Of a stretch of 64,000 nucleotides of DNA, positions 33,588 to 40,566 are shown one piece after another. The stretch is from the NCBI RefSeq assembly GCF_016055025.1, contig NZ_JAECVW010000003.1; one strand, written 5' to 3'. Position 1 is the first letter of the stretch. The number at the start of each line of letters is the position of its first letter. A program made the position numbers and the translations under genes. The notes beneath the pieces are model-generated. The model did not search any database. It worked only from the letters and a program-made list of their open reading frames with translations, and was not told where the DNA came from. Source of the stretch: Thermoactinomyces intermedius. Its GTDB lineage: Bacteria > Bacillota > Bacilli > Thermoactinomycetales > Thermoactinomycetaceae.

Positions 33588-33740
33588 TGATCGTTGAGTA
33601 CCCAAAACCAAATTCAAAAGAATAGAGAAACGAACCATTGGCCATTCGGGGGAATGATTCATCCATTTGGAGAGGAAATGACGCCCTTATGGAACGGGAG
33701 GGCTGTCATGTAAGCAAAATGCCAACAAAACAAAGGTGAT

Positions 33741-33908
33741 TCACTTTTTAAAAGGCACATCCTTCGAAATATGGTCGAGAAACATATCTCTTGCCATTTT
33801 AAGCACCGTTCTTTTCACTGCAGGGCGAACCCGCTTGTGAATGACACGATACTTGTACCCCAGACGCTGGTCGGCAAAAGATTTCGAGGATCGATCACGT
33901 ACGACCAT
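33741..33908 (-). CDS. Small basic protein, 55 residues
   Basis: Unrecognised short protein, strongly basic (many Arg and Lys), with a probable long helix: MVVRDRSSKSFADQRLGYK, YRVIHKRVRPAVKR, then TVLKMARDMFLDHISKDV. AAAGGAGGGGGCG lies 7 nt before the ATG, one of the best ribosome-binding sites in the window, and a strong leftward terminator lies downstream, so expression is very likely despite the small size. Between its stop and that terminator is another imperfect hairpin (about 33678-33708). The charge pattern suggests nucleic-acid or ribosome binding, but that is a guess. Confidence 0.75.
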   Translation of the reverse strand: MVVRDRSSKSFADQRLGYKYRVIHKRVRPAVKRTVLKMARDMFLDHISKDVPFKK

Positions 33909-34201
33909 ATTCGCCCCCTCCTTTCTAACTTGTATTAGACATCGGTAACCAATAATTCCTCCTTCGTGACATAAGTAGTCAAATCATTTTATATTTTGAC
34001 AAAAACAGACATTATTGATATGAGGGCGGATGGGGATTTTTTCGCTTTCTTCCTTGTTTAAAAGGGGTTTTCCGGTTTGTTGACGAATGGATGATATAGC
34101 TAAAAATAACGAATTTTGCTTTTAAATATAAATAAAAAGATGCTGTGAATGGGCTTATTCGTGGAAAACGCGATTTTTTTAAAAGGGGAAATGGGTGAAC
34201 A
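33909..34201. other. AT-rich divergent regulatory region
   Basis: Lies between the leftward 55-residue gene and the rightward CxxC gene. A possible rightward promoter is TTGACG (34080-34085), 17 nt, AAAATA. No other gene or RNA was seen. Confidence 0.4.
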
Positions 34202-34558
34202 ATGATGCAGGATCAAATGGAGAGAAAAAAAAGAGTGGAGCGTTTGGCGGAACAGATTGAAGCTGAGATATTAAATGCGATCCGCGAAGGCGGGCCTCAA
34301 CCTTATTACACGGAAATGTATTTAAATTGCGCGATCTGTTATCAGGAAAAGAAGAGAACCGAATTGAGAATCGCCGAAGATCCCGACCAGATCTTTGATG
34401 AATTTGCCGTGTGCTTTGACTGTATTGCCCGGCGAAACCTGATGCTTTCCCATTCGGAACGGGCTCTGGATTTTGAAGCGAGAACGTTGGCCATCTTGAG
34501 GATCAAAAACGGTGTCATGAAACCCCAGGATTGGGAGGAAGAAGAGGAAGCTCTTTAA
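34202..34558 (+). CDS. Small acidic protein with paired CxxC motifs
   Basis: A 118-residue protein that I do not recognise. A central C-x2-C (NCAICYQEKK) and a second C-x2-C about 22 residues later (VCFDCIARR) could form a zinc-ribbon-like knuckle. It is flanked by an N-terminal helix (RKKRVERLAEQIEAEILNAIREGG) and a C-terminal helix ending in a run of Glu. No signal peptide or membrane segment. The ribosome-binding region (AAGGGGAAATGGGTGAAC) is only moderately placed. A metal-binding regulatory or adaptor role is plausible but unproven. Confidence 0.7.
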   Translation: MMQDQMERKKRVERLAEQIEAEILNAIREGGPQPYYTEMYLNCAICYQEKKRTELRIAEDPDQIFDEFAVCFDCIARRNLMLSHSERALDFEARTLAILRIKNGVMKPQDWEEEEEAL

Positions 34559-34606
34559 ATCTGCATGAAATCACCCCTGTTTCATGGTTTTGTAATATTC
34601 CCATTC

Positions 34607-34635
34607 TGTACAAATTTATTTAAATGTAGTATACC
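34607..34635 (+). promoter_or_regulatory. Possible promoter of the 42-residue membrane protein gene
   Basis: TGTACA, 17-nt spacer, TATACC. Confidence 0.4.
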
Positions 34636-34673
34636 TATTTACAGACGGACAAGATTCGGGGGGTTTTGATCAT

Positions 34674-34802
34674 ATGAATGGGAATATTCTGGATTCATCA
34701 GGAGTGATTATCCTTTTTTTGTTGTTTATTTCTTTTATTCTGGGTACCTTGTATGTACGCGAAAGAATGAAAAATTATGTACGCGAAAGAATGAAAAATT
34801 AA
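34674..34802 (+). CDS. 42-residue single-pass membrane protein with duplicated tail
   Basis: Short frame with a luminal/extracellular-like head (MNGNILDSSG), one hydrophobic helix (VIILFLLFISFILGTLY) and a positively charged tail made of two identical 8-residue units, YVRERMKN twice. The duplication is exact at DNA level. CGGGGGGTTTTGATC precedes the ATG and a strong terminator follows, so it forms a complete small transcription unit. No family is recognised; the topology (helix plus basic cytoplasmic tail) is common among small regulatory or sporulation membrane peptides. Confidence 0.6.
   Translation: MNGNILDSSGVIILFLLFISFILGTLYVRERMKNYVRERMKN
34752..34799 (+). repeat. Perfect 24-bp tandem duplication inside the small membrane protein gene
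   Basis: Two identical, in-frame copies (34752-34775 and 34776-34799) beginning TATGTACGCG and ending GAAAAAT. The lack of any difference suggests a recent duplication. Confidence 0.95.
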
Positions 34803-34820
34803 TCCGATACAGGTGCAATC

Positions 34821-34865
34821 AAGGCCATCCTTCCAGGGGAGAATTTGGGAAGGATGGCCTTTTTT
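34821..34865. terminator. Strong bidirectional terminator
   Basis: AAGGCCATCCTTCC/GGAAGGATGGCCTT (14 bp) followed by TTTTT on the plus strand. It separates the small membrane gene from the converging His/Met-rich gene. Confidence 0.9.
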
Positions 34866-35224
34866 CAGCAATGATGGTGAGGGCTATCCCACCGGTTCCG
34901 GTCATGAGGGGATGAAGAGGATTCATACGGATGACAGTGGTAAGGTCTTCTGCCATGGGGATGACGACGGTGAGGATGTCTGCAATGATGCTTGCTCTCA
35001 CAATACCTCATATACCATCTGAGCATTTCCAGCTCATACTTATGGCAAATTTTGAGATGGTGGTACATGTGCCGAAGCCATCTGGGATCACAGGGGATTT
35101 CATACATGGGCGGCATGCAGGGCATCGGCATGGGCATGGGATGTTCCGGCATAGCCGGCGGTTGCGGCAAAGGCTGCGGTTCGGGCATCGGCATGGGTTT
35201 TGCTGGTTTTTCCATAATGCACAC
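34865..35224 (-). CDS. Met/Pro- and His-rich low-complexity protein, possibly spore coat
   Basis: About 119 residues of unusual composition. The N-terminal part is a run of Met-Pro dipeptides and Pro-Gln (KPMPMPEPQPLPQPP, then HPMPMPMPCMPPM); a central segment RWLRHMYHHLKICHKYELEM may be helical; the C-terminus is crowded with His, Arg, Cys and Ser and ends HHHC. Such composition is seen in spore coat proteins of Bacillales and could also bind copper or other soft metals; neither is shown. GTG start with AAGGA five bases upstream; the ATG at 35215 is an alternative. Confidence 0.65.
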   Translation of the reverse strand: MCIMEKPAKPMPMPEPQPLPQPPAMPEHPMPMPMPCMPPMYEIPCDPRWLRHMYHHLKICHKYELEMLRWYMRYCESKHHCRHPHRRHPHGRRPYHCHPYESSSSPHDRNRWDSPHHHC

Positions 35225-35346
35225 TCACTTCCTTCTCTTCATGATGACAGTGTATCCTATGAATGACCAAGGATGGATGTTCCAGAAAAAAAGCCTAAAA
35301 AATTGTGAAATCCTTTTGGACTTATCGGAAACGGGGAGGATTTGCA

Positions 35347-35375
35347 TTTACCCGGAGCGGCCGTTGCGCTATAAT
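35347..35375 (+). promoter_or_regulatory. Promoter of ispH
   Basis: TTTACC, 17-nt spacer, consensus TATAAT, about 50 bp before the ispH start. Confidence 0.65.
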
Positions 35376-35424
35376 GAGATGGACAAAAGCCTCGGATCCA
35401 AAATCGGGGTCAGGAGGGAAAAAC

Positions 35425-36384
35425 ATGGAAGTCGTAAAAATCACACCCAGAGGATATTGTTACGGAGTGGTGGATGCCATGGTTTTGGCACGCCAAGCCG
35501 CCCAAAACCTGGATCTGCCCCGTCCGATTTATATATTGGGAATGATTGTTCACAACAGCCATGTTGTGGAAGCATTTGAAGACGAAGGCATTATTACCCT
35601 GGACGGAGCAAACCGGTTGGAGATTCTGGAGAAAATCGACAAAGGGACGGTCATTTTCACCGCACACGGGGTTTCTCCCGAAGTCCGCCGTCGCGCCCGG
35701 GAAAAGGGTTTGACGGTGGTGGATGCGACTTGTCCGGATGTTACGCGGACGCACGATTTGATCAGGGAAAAGACGGCCGACGGATATGAAGTGATTTATA
35801 TTGGCAAACAAGGCCATCCCGAGCCTGAAGGGGCCATGGGAGTGGCTCCCGGGAAGGTTCACTTGATTGAAAAAGAGGAAGATATTGACCGGCTCCAACT
35901 CAAAACGGACCGGTTGCTCGTCACCAACCAAACCACCATGAGCCAATGGGATACCAAGCATTTGATGGAAAAGGTCAAAGAACGGTTCCCGACGGCAGAG
36001 ATCCACAATGAAATTTGTCTGGCAACGCAATTGCGGCAAGAAGCCGTTGCGAAACAGGCGAAGGAAACGGATCTGGTTCTTGTTGTCGGGGATCCCCGCA
36101 GCAACAATTCCAACCGGCTGGCTCAGGTGGCCAAAGAGATCGCCGGCGTGGATGCGTACCGGATTGCGGATGTGACAGAAATTAATTTGGACTGGCTCAA
36201 AGGGAAAAAAGTGGTCGGCGTGACGGCGGGTGCGTCGACGCCAACGCCGATTACCCGCGAAGTGATTCGCTTTTTGGAGCAGTTTGACGAAAATGATCCG
36301 AGTACTTGGGAACGCAAACAGGAAGTCAGCATGAACAAAATTTTGCCGCCGGTGCGAAAGAAAAAGTTACAACCGAAAAAATAA
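35425..36384 (+). CDS. ispH: 4-hydroxy-3-methylbut-2-enyl diphosphate reductase
   Basis: Last step of the MEP isoprenoid pathway, forming IPP and DMAPP; 4Fe-4S enzyme of 319 residues. The three cluster cysteines are seen in GYCYGV (Cys12), VDATCPDVTRTH and NEICLATQLRQ. Substrate-binding His and the S-x-N of DPRSNNSNRL and GASTPTP are also in place. The ATG at 35425 is preceded by AGGAGGG; a longer frame to 35305 has no good site. It is a single-gene unit with its own promoter and terminator. Confidence 0.96.
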   Translation: MEVVKITPRGYCYGVVDAMVLARQAAQNLDLPRPIYILGMIVHNSHVVEAFEDEGIITLDGANRLEILEKIDKGTVIFTAHGVSPEVRRRAREKGLTVVDATCPDVTRTHDLIREKTADGYEVIYIGKQGHPEPEGAMGVAPGKVHLIEKEEDIDRLQLKTDRLLVTNQTTMSQWDTKHLMEKVKERFPTAEIHNEICLATQLRQEAVAKQAKETDLVLVVGDPRSNNSNRLAQVAKEIAGVDAYRIADVTEINLDWLKGKKVVGVTAGASTPTPITREVIRFLEQFDENDPSTWERKQEVSMNKILPPVRKKKLQPKK

Positions 36385-36415
36385 CCGGAGACTTTCAAGT
36401 CCCGGTTTATTTTTC
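36383..36415 (+). terminator. Terminator of ispH
   Basis: AACCGG-A-GACT/AGTC-CCGGTT stem overlapping the stop codon, followed by TTATTTTT. Confidence 0.8.
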
Positions 36416-36463
36416 ACTCATTTCTTTATACAATTCTGTCAATTTGCGGACCGAAAAAAAGCA

Positions 36464-36628
36464 TTATTTTCGGGGATAGTGTGCGGCCATAAAATCATAG
36501 CATTGATTCATGGTGCCGCGAAATTCAATGCGATGGTCCTTTTTCATCGGATTATACCAAGCGAAATAGTTATCTTCATGAATGATCGATGGCGGGAGTT
36601 TTTCTGAATCGCGGACGACATAATACAT
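36464..36628 (-). CDS. Small uncharacterised protein, 54 residues
   Basis: Unrecognised, with aromatic-rich sequence (MYYVVRDSEKLPPSII, DNYFAWYNPMKKDH, then a C-terminal YDFMAAHYPRK). The ATG at 36628 is taken as start: TAGGAGGT lies 12 nt upstream, a long but usable spacing; a GTG four codons earlier touches that site and is unlikely. The frame stays open to 36664. Soluble, no signal peptide. It lies next to yfhH on the same strand, but 55 bp apart with no evident joint signal. Confidence 0.6.
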   Translation of the reverse strand: MYYVVRDSEKLPPSIIHEDNYFAWYNPMKKDHRIEFRGTMNQCYDFMAAHYPRK

Positions 36629-36683
36629 TTTTTCGAACACACCTCCTAGATGTATTATGTCCAATAAAAATAAAAATTAACCA

Positions 36684-37010
36684 TCATTTAACAGAACGGC
36701 GGGATACCGGTTTTTCCAACAAAGCCAATGGAACGGCTGCTTTTTCACCGGAATGTTCCCAATTTCCCCAAGCCATCACTCCGTTGAGATATTCGACATA
36801 AAAAGGAATGTTTTTTCCTTCCACTTGATACCAACAGGCAGTTTGGACGGTCGCGGGATCGATCAGGTATGAACGCGCAAGATTGATTTTTTGTTCCAAA
36901 ATGGCAAGTTGTGTATCCAAACCTTGGTCTTTTGCTTTTTGTTTTTCCCGGTTCAGGCGCTCAATTTCCATCTCAAGCGCATCTTTGGACATTTGGCTGA
37001 AACGTTGCAT
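36684..37010 (-). CDS. yfhH: YfhH family protein (DUF1811)
   Basis: Small cytoplasmic protein of 108 residues conserved in Bacillales; function not established. It shares with Bacillus YfhH the start RFSQMSKDALEMEIERL, the helix LAILEQKINLARSYLIDP, and the closing small domain VEYLNGVMAWG followed by AVPLALLEK. The ATG at 37010 has AGGAGG 5 nt upstream; a longer frame to 37031 lacks a site. It is transcribed away from the metalloenzyme gene at 37092. Confidence 0.88.
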   Translation of the reverse strand: MQRFSQMSKDALEMEIERLNREKQKAKDQGLDTQLAILEQKINLARSYLIDPATVQTACWYQVEGKNIPFYVEYLNGVMAWGNWEHSGEKAAVPLALLEKPVSRRSVK

Positions 37011-37091
37011 CGTATCCTCCTTTTTTTGCAATGCTCCTTATCATTGTACCGGGAGGCCGGGATGAAAACAACCTGAGGACACCGACAGGGG

Positions 37092-38030
37092 GTGGTGAAG
37101 ATCGCTGTCGTGCTGCTGTTTATTGACGGGGTCGGCTTGGGGGAGATGGCGGATCACAATCCCTGGGTGACGTATCCGACTCCTTGCATCCGTCAGTTGT
37201 TTGGCGGAATGCCGTTGGTGAGGGAAGCGGCCGGCCGCCATGGTCCGGACCTTCTTCTGCTTGAGACCGATGCCTGCCTGGGCGTGGAGGGGCTTCCGCA
37301 GAGTGCCACGGGCCAGGCGACGATCTTTACGGGAAAAAATGCAGCCCGGGAGATGGGAAAACACATGAGCGGGTTGCCGTTTCGAAGGTTGCGTGAATGG
37401 GTGCAAAAAGACAACATCTACTTACAGTTTGAAAAAAAAGGCTGGAAAGCGACCTTTGCCAATGCGTACACCAAAGAGTATTTTGAACGTCCTGCCACCA
37501 AGCGCGGTTGGGTTTCGGTCACCACGGCAACGATCCAATCCAGCCGGGAGCCGGTTCGATTTTTCCCGGAATTGGTGGAAGGCAAAGCGGTGTATCATGA
37601 CATCACCCGGACCATCCTGAAAAAAACCGGGATGGATGTGGAGGAAATCACGCCGGAACAGGCTGCCCGCCACCTTTGGTCGATAGCCCGCGATTATGAT
37701 TTGGTTGTCCATGAGTTCTTCTTGAGTGACCGGGCCGGCCACAAACAGGATCCCTGGTTGCTTCAATATGTGACGCACCATTATGATCGTTTTTTGGGGG
37801 AACTTGTGCGGTTGAAAGGGCCGGAGGATACGATTGTATTGGTCAGCGATCATGGAAACAGCGAAGATTTGCGGGTGAAAACCCATACCGTCAACCCGGT
37901 TCCCACCCTGGTGATCGGGGACATTGACGCATTCTCGGAGATTGACACCGGAGCGTGGGATTTAACGGGAATTGCTCCGCTGTTGCACCGGATCGTGTCC
38001 AGGAATAAAAATGGGGTAAAGGATCGGTGA
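37092..38030 (+). CDS. Alkaline phosphatase-superfamily metalloenzyme
   Basis: A 312-residue protein of the superfamily that includes phosphopentomutase and cofactor-independent phosphoglycerate mutase. Metal-binding and nucleophile motifs are present: FIDGVGLGE (first Asp), SATGQATIFTG (Thr/Ser nucleophile), VHEFFLSDRAGHKQD (Asp and His pair) and VSDHGNSEDL plus a later KTHTVNPVPT His. This is the minimal metal core, without the large cap of iPGM. Substrate unknown; a phosphomutase or phosphohydrolase is likely. The start is one of two adjacent GTGs lying very close to CAGGGGG, so the exact first codon is uncertain. It overlaps the next gene's leader. Confidence 0.82.
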   Translation: MVKIAVVLLFIDGVGLGEMADHNPWVTYPTPCIRQLFGGMPLVREAAGRHGPDLLLLETDACLGVEGLPQSATGQATIFTGKNAAREMGKHMSGLPFRRLREWVQKDNIYLQFEKKGWKATFANAYTKEYFERPATKRGWVSVTTATIQSSREPVRFFPELVEGKAVYHDITRTILKKTGMDVEEITPEQAARHLWSIARDYDLVVHEFFLSDRAGHKQDPWLLQYVTHHYDRFLGELVRLKGPEDTIVLVSDHGNSEDLRVKTHTVNPVPTLVIGDIDAFSEIDTGAWDLTGIAPLLHRIVSRNKNGVKDR

Positions 38031-38032
38031 TT

Positions 38033-38425
38033 ATGCGTTCAAGATATATACCACAAGTGACAGAAGCAGCCATTCCGGAGGACGGAGGCTGGACCGAACT
38101 CCGTGCGGATGGCACGGATACGTTGGTGTTGTCCATTCCGGAGTGGGCCGGCGATGTCAAACAATCGGAGGAAGCGGATGAATATGTCTGGATGTACGAC
38201 CGCGGCAATGACGCTTATCTCTTTTGTTTCCGGTTGAAAGGGAAACGGGAATATGCGGTTGCGTTTCCGAGGGAACATGCAGGGATCCTCTTGAAAGACA
38301 AACGCGCTTACGCGCCCTTTCATTTGTTGATCACGAGTCAACCTTTGTCAGATTCCGATTCGTTGGATCCTTGCTTTTTGTTCCGGAATATCAAATTAAA
38401 AAGGCATCCCCAGGCGGGATGGTGA
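38033..38425 (+). CDS. Uncharacterised protein downstream of the metalloenzyme gene
   Basis: A 130-residue soluble protein, not recognised. It looks like a compact beta-rich domain (TLVLSIPEWAG, YLFCFRLKGKREYAVAFP) with a C-terminal extension of Ser/Asp and basic residues. The start is the ATG at 38033, two bases after the stop of the metalloenzyme gene (a GTG at 38027 overlaps that stop), so the two are almost surely cotranscribed and translationally coupled. Shared operon suggests a related function but nothing more specific can be said. Confidence 0.65.
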   Translation: MRSRYIPQVTEAAIPEDGGWTELRADGTDTLVLSIPEWAGDVKQSEEADEYVWMYDRGNDAYLFCFRLKGKREYAVAFPREHAGILLKDKRAYAPFHLLITSQPLSDSDSLDPCFLFRNIKLKRHPQAGW

Positions 38426-38432
38426 AGAAGAC

Positions 38433-38475
38433 AAAAATCCCCTTTTTTCTTTGAAAAGAAGGGGATTTTTTATGT
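38433..38475. terminator. Bidirectional terminator
   Basis: AAAAATCCCCTT/AAGGGGATTTTT (12 bp) serving the rightward operon ending at 38425 and the leftward gene at 38477. Confidence 0.88.
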
Positions 38476-38476
38476 T

Positions 38477-38662
38477 TCAGCCATCGTCCATGTTGTAGAT
38501 GTATTCTTGCCGGGGATGTTCGTCGTCTTCCCGTTCTTGTTCGCTTTTGAGACGGTCCAATAATTTTTTATATTCATCGGCTCTTGTATAAGGCGGCTCG
38601 GTTTCCAACACCTTGGTGAGAGCCCGGATGACAATGCCTCGTTCTCTGGGTGTCAGGTACAT
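38477..38662 (-). CDS. Small charged protein, 61 residues
   Basis: Not recognised. A helical N-terminal part (LTPRERGIVIRALTKVLE) is followed by a very polar segment (ADEYKKLLDRLKSEQEREDD) and a tyrosine-containing tail. The internal ATG at 38662 is chosen because GGGGGG lies about 8-11 nt upstream; a longer frame to 38917 would add an unlikely N-terminus that overlaps the start of the ablB-like gene. It ends at a terminator. Soluble, acidic, probably regulatory or structural, function unknown. Confidence 0.6.
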   Translation of the reverse strand: MYLTPRERGIVIRALTKVLETEPPYTRADEYKKLLDRLKSEQEREDDEHPRQEYIYNMDDG

Positions 38663-38906
38663 AAAAGAAACCCCCCGGGATTTAGGGTAATCAAGATCTA
38701 AATTATATCCTACCCGCATTAAATAAAAATTACACGACAGATCTGTCTTTTTTGTGATGTTTTTATGTCCGATTGACATGAATCCGGGAAAAAAGCCGTT
38801 TGTATTCCGGAAGACAGGGGAAAAGTTACTGATGATAATATCGGGCAGGTTGGCAAAAGCTAAGGACAGCGGAGTTGCGGAAAGAAAGATGATGGAGGAG
38901 AGTTGA

Positions 38907-39737
38907 ATGAAAACCACTCAAACCACTCCACATAATGTATCTTATGAAGTGGATGAATTTAATAGTCGCATTAAATTGATCCAATACAGCCGGTACGATG
39001 TGGAGTCCCTGTTGAAACACCTGGAAGAATTGGCCAAAGAAAAGGATATCGGTAAAGTGATGATTTATGCAAACCCTGAGGACATCTCTTTTTTTGAGAA
39101 GCTCGGGTTTCAAAGAGAGGGAGAAATCAGCGGTTTTTTCCAAGGAAATCCGGCTTGTATTTTGTCCCGCTTTTTGGAAGAGGACCGTGCGCATAAAAAA
39201 GATGAGGAGAAAAAAGACAAAATTGTGGAGATGGCAGAGAAGGTCGAAACCATTAAAGAGCGTCCGCGTCTGGATCCCAGGTATCAATTGCGCCATGCCG
39301 TGAAAGAAGATGCGGAGGCTTTGGCAAAGTTGTATCAGCTGGTCTTTGAAACATACCCCACCCCCATTCATGATCCTGATTTTATCCGCCAATGCATGGA
39401 CCAGGATGTCTACTTCTCGGTGGTGACCGAAGGGGATCAGATTGTCAGTTCGGCTTCGGCGGATGTTTTTCCGCATTTTCAATGTGCGGAAATCACCGAT
39501 TGCGCCACTCACCCGGATCATCGGGGCAACGGACTGTTGAGTGCTATTATTTATGATCTGGAATTAAGAATGAAAGAAAAAGGGATCCCTCACCTGTTTT
39601 CATTGACCCGGGCGGTTTCCACGGGAATGAATATGGTGATCGCCAAGCTGGGTTTTGAATATAAAGGGCGATTGATCCAAAACAGCCAGATCTCGGGGGA
39701 TTTTGAAGATATGAATATCTGGGTGAAAGAGTTGTAA
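38907..39737 (+). CDS. ablB: Putative beta-lysine N6-acetyltransferase (AblB/YodP-like)
   Basis: GNAT enzyme of 276 residues that in relatives acetylates beta-lysine to the osmolyte N6-acetyl-beta-lysine. The C-terminal GNAT domain (about 140-276) shows DCATHPDHRGNGLLSAIIYDLE (acetyl-CoA loop R-G-N-G-L), and FSLTRAVSTGMNMVIAKLGFEYKGRLIQN plus the closing DMNIWVKEL are typical of AblB. The N-terminal half also has a degenerate GNAT-like unit (FFEKLGFQREGEISGFF). Usually ablB follows ablA (lysine 2,3-aminomutase); here no such gene is nearby. GGAGGAG precedes the ATG. Confidence 0.85.
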   Translation: MKTTQTTPHNVSYEVDEFNSRIKLIQYSRYDVESLLKHLEELAKEKDIGKVMIYANPEDISFFEKLGFQREGEISGFFQGNPACILSRFLEEDRAHKKDEEKKDKIVEMAEKVETIKERPRLDPRYQLRHAVKEDAEALAKLYQLVFETYPTPIHDPDFIRQCMDQDVYFSVVTEGDQIVSSASADVFPHFQCAEITDCATHPDHRGNGLLSAIIYDLELRMKEKGIPHLFSLTRAVSTGMNMVIAKLGFEYKGRLIQNSQISGDFEDMNIWVKEL

Positions 39738-39767
39738 AAAGGCGGGATGTGGGACGGAAGGAAACGG

Positions 39768-39791
39768 AGCGGGACAGGATCCCGCTTTTTT
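39768..39791 (+). terminator. Terminator after the ablB-like gene
   Basis: AGCGGGA, loop CAGGA, TCCCGCT, then TTTTTT. Confidence 0.88.
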
Positions 39792-39888
39792 CAATGCTCC
39801 GGGACGGGATGATTCGGAGAATTAAAAATATTGGATTTAAACTTTTTAAAAAGATCGTAGTGAAAGGGAATTTCGGTTAAAATAACTA

Positions 39889-39918
39889 TTGAAGTTGTAT
39901 ACAGATTGTGTTAAGTTA
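39889..39918 (+). promoter_or_regulatory. Possible promoter of speD
   Basis: TTGAAG, 18-nt spacer, TAAGTT. It would give a start near 39925, at the 5' edge of the structured leader. Confidence 0.4.
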
Positions 39919-39924
39919 ATCACT

Positions 39925-40063
39925 GTGACATTGAGCTAGTAGGATCCAGGATTCACTTAAAGGGTTGGGACCTCACTGGACTAACCTTCCCCCGTGGTGA
40001 ACAAGCAGATCCTAGCGGAATTTGGCTCACACCAACTTTTTGCTAGGAAGGGGGCCGAAAGAG
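39925..40063 (+). promoter_or_regulatory. Structured leader RNA of speD with two mutually exclusive stems
   Basis: State 1: AGGATC (39942-39947) pairs with GATCCT (40009-40014), extended past a bulge by GCT (39936-39938)/AGC (40015-40017), enclosing TTCAC (39953-39957)/GTGAA (39998-40002) and an AAGG-GTT/AACCTT hairpin. State 2: TCCTAGC (40011-40017) pairs perfectly with GCTAGGA (40043-40049), with an inner TTGG/CCAA, covering the front of the AGGAAGGGGG ribosome-binding site. The shared TCCTAGC segment cannot be in both. This is the layout of a translational riboswitch or other RNA switch; I cannot match it to a known class. Confidence 0.6.
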
Positions 40064-40474
40064 ATGGAATTTTCTACTTTCGGAAGACATGTAGCCATGG
40101 ATGCATGGGGTGTTGATTTCGATCTGCTGAATGATGTCCAGCGTTTGGAGGAACACTTGAAAGACGCGGCAAAAGCCTGTGGAGCAACCGTTTTGTCCGT
40201 CCAATCGCATCAGTTTGAACCTCAAGGGGCCACTGTTTTAGTGTTGCTCTCAGAGAGTCATCTGTCCATTCACACGTATCCGGAAAAAGGGTTTGCCGCC
40301 TTGGATTGCTATACTTGCGGTCATACCGTTGATCCCATGATTGCCATTGAGCACATGTTCAATGTATTAAAACCCTCCCAAGCCTATCACAAAATGCTTC
40401 GGAGAGGTGTTAGGCCTATTGAGGTTGTCCAACCAGAACCAGCAATACGACCGATGAAAAAAATGACGGTTTAA
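40064..40474 (+). CDS. speD: S-adenosylmethionine decarboxylase proenzyme
   Basis: Makes decarboxylated SAM, the aminopropyl donor for spermidine. Prokaryotic small form, 136 residues, self-cleaving between Glu64 and Ser65 in LLSESHLSIHTYPE, which gives the pyruvoyl group; the later FAALDCYTCG contains the conserved Cys. ATG at 40064 follows AAGGGGG by 8 nt; the frame is open back to a TTG at 40022 inside the leader. No speE is in this window. Control by the upstream leader RNA is likely. Confidence 0.95.
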   Translation: MEFSTFGRHVAMDAWGVDFDLLNDVQRLEEHLKDAAKACGATVLSVQSHQFEPQGATVLVLLSESHLSIHTYPEKGFAALDCYTCGHTVDPMIAIEHMFNVLKPSQAYHKMLRRGVRPIEVVQPEPAIRPMKKMTV

Positions 40475-40487
40475 ATAGGGAACGGTG

Positions 40488-40519
40488 GGAATCCAAAAGC
40501 ATGTTTTGGATTCCTTTTT
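40488..40519 (+). terminator. Terminator of speD
   Basis: GGAATCCAAAA, loop GCATG, TTTTGGATTCC (11 bp), then TTTTT. Confidence 0.92.
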
Positions 40520-40525
40520 CATTTT

Positions 40526-40561
40526 AAAAAAAGCCGAAGAACACTGTTCTTCGGCTTTTTT
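40526..40561. terminator. Second, bidirectional terminator between speD and ptsI
   Basis: AAGCCGAAGAAC, loop ACT, GTTCTTCGGCTT (12 bp), A run on one side and T run on the other. It chiefly ends the leftward ptsI transcript. Confidence 0.93.
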
Positions 40562-40566
40562 CGTCT

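Noticed and set aside
39925..40063. SAM-I, SAM-II or SAM-III riboswitch before speD
   Set aside because: None of the conserved cores (for example GATGAAGCCCGGCAACC of SAM-I, present at metH) is found.
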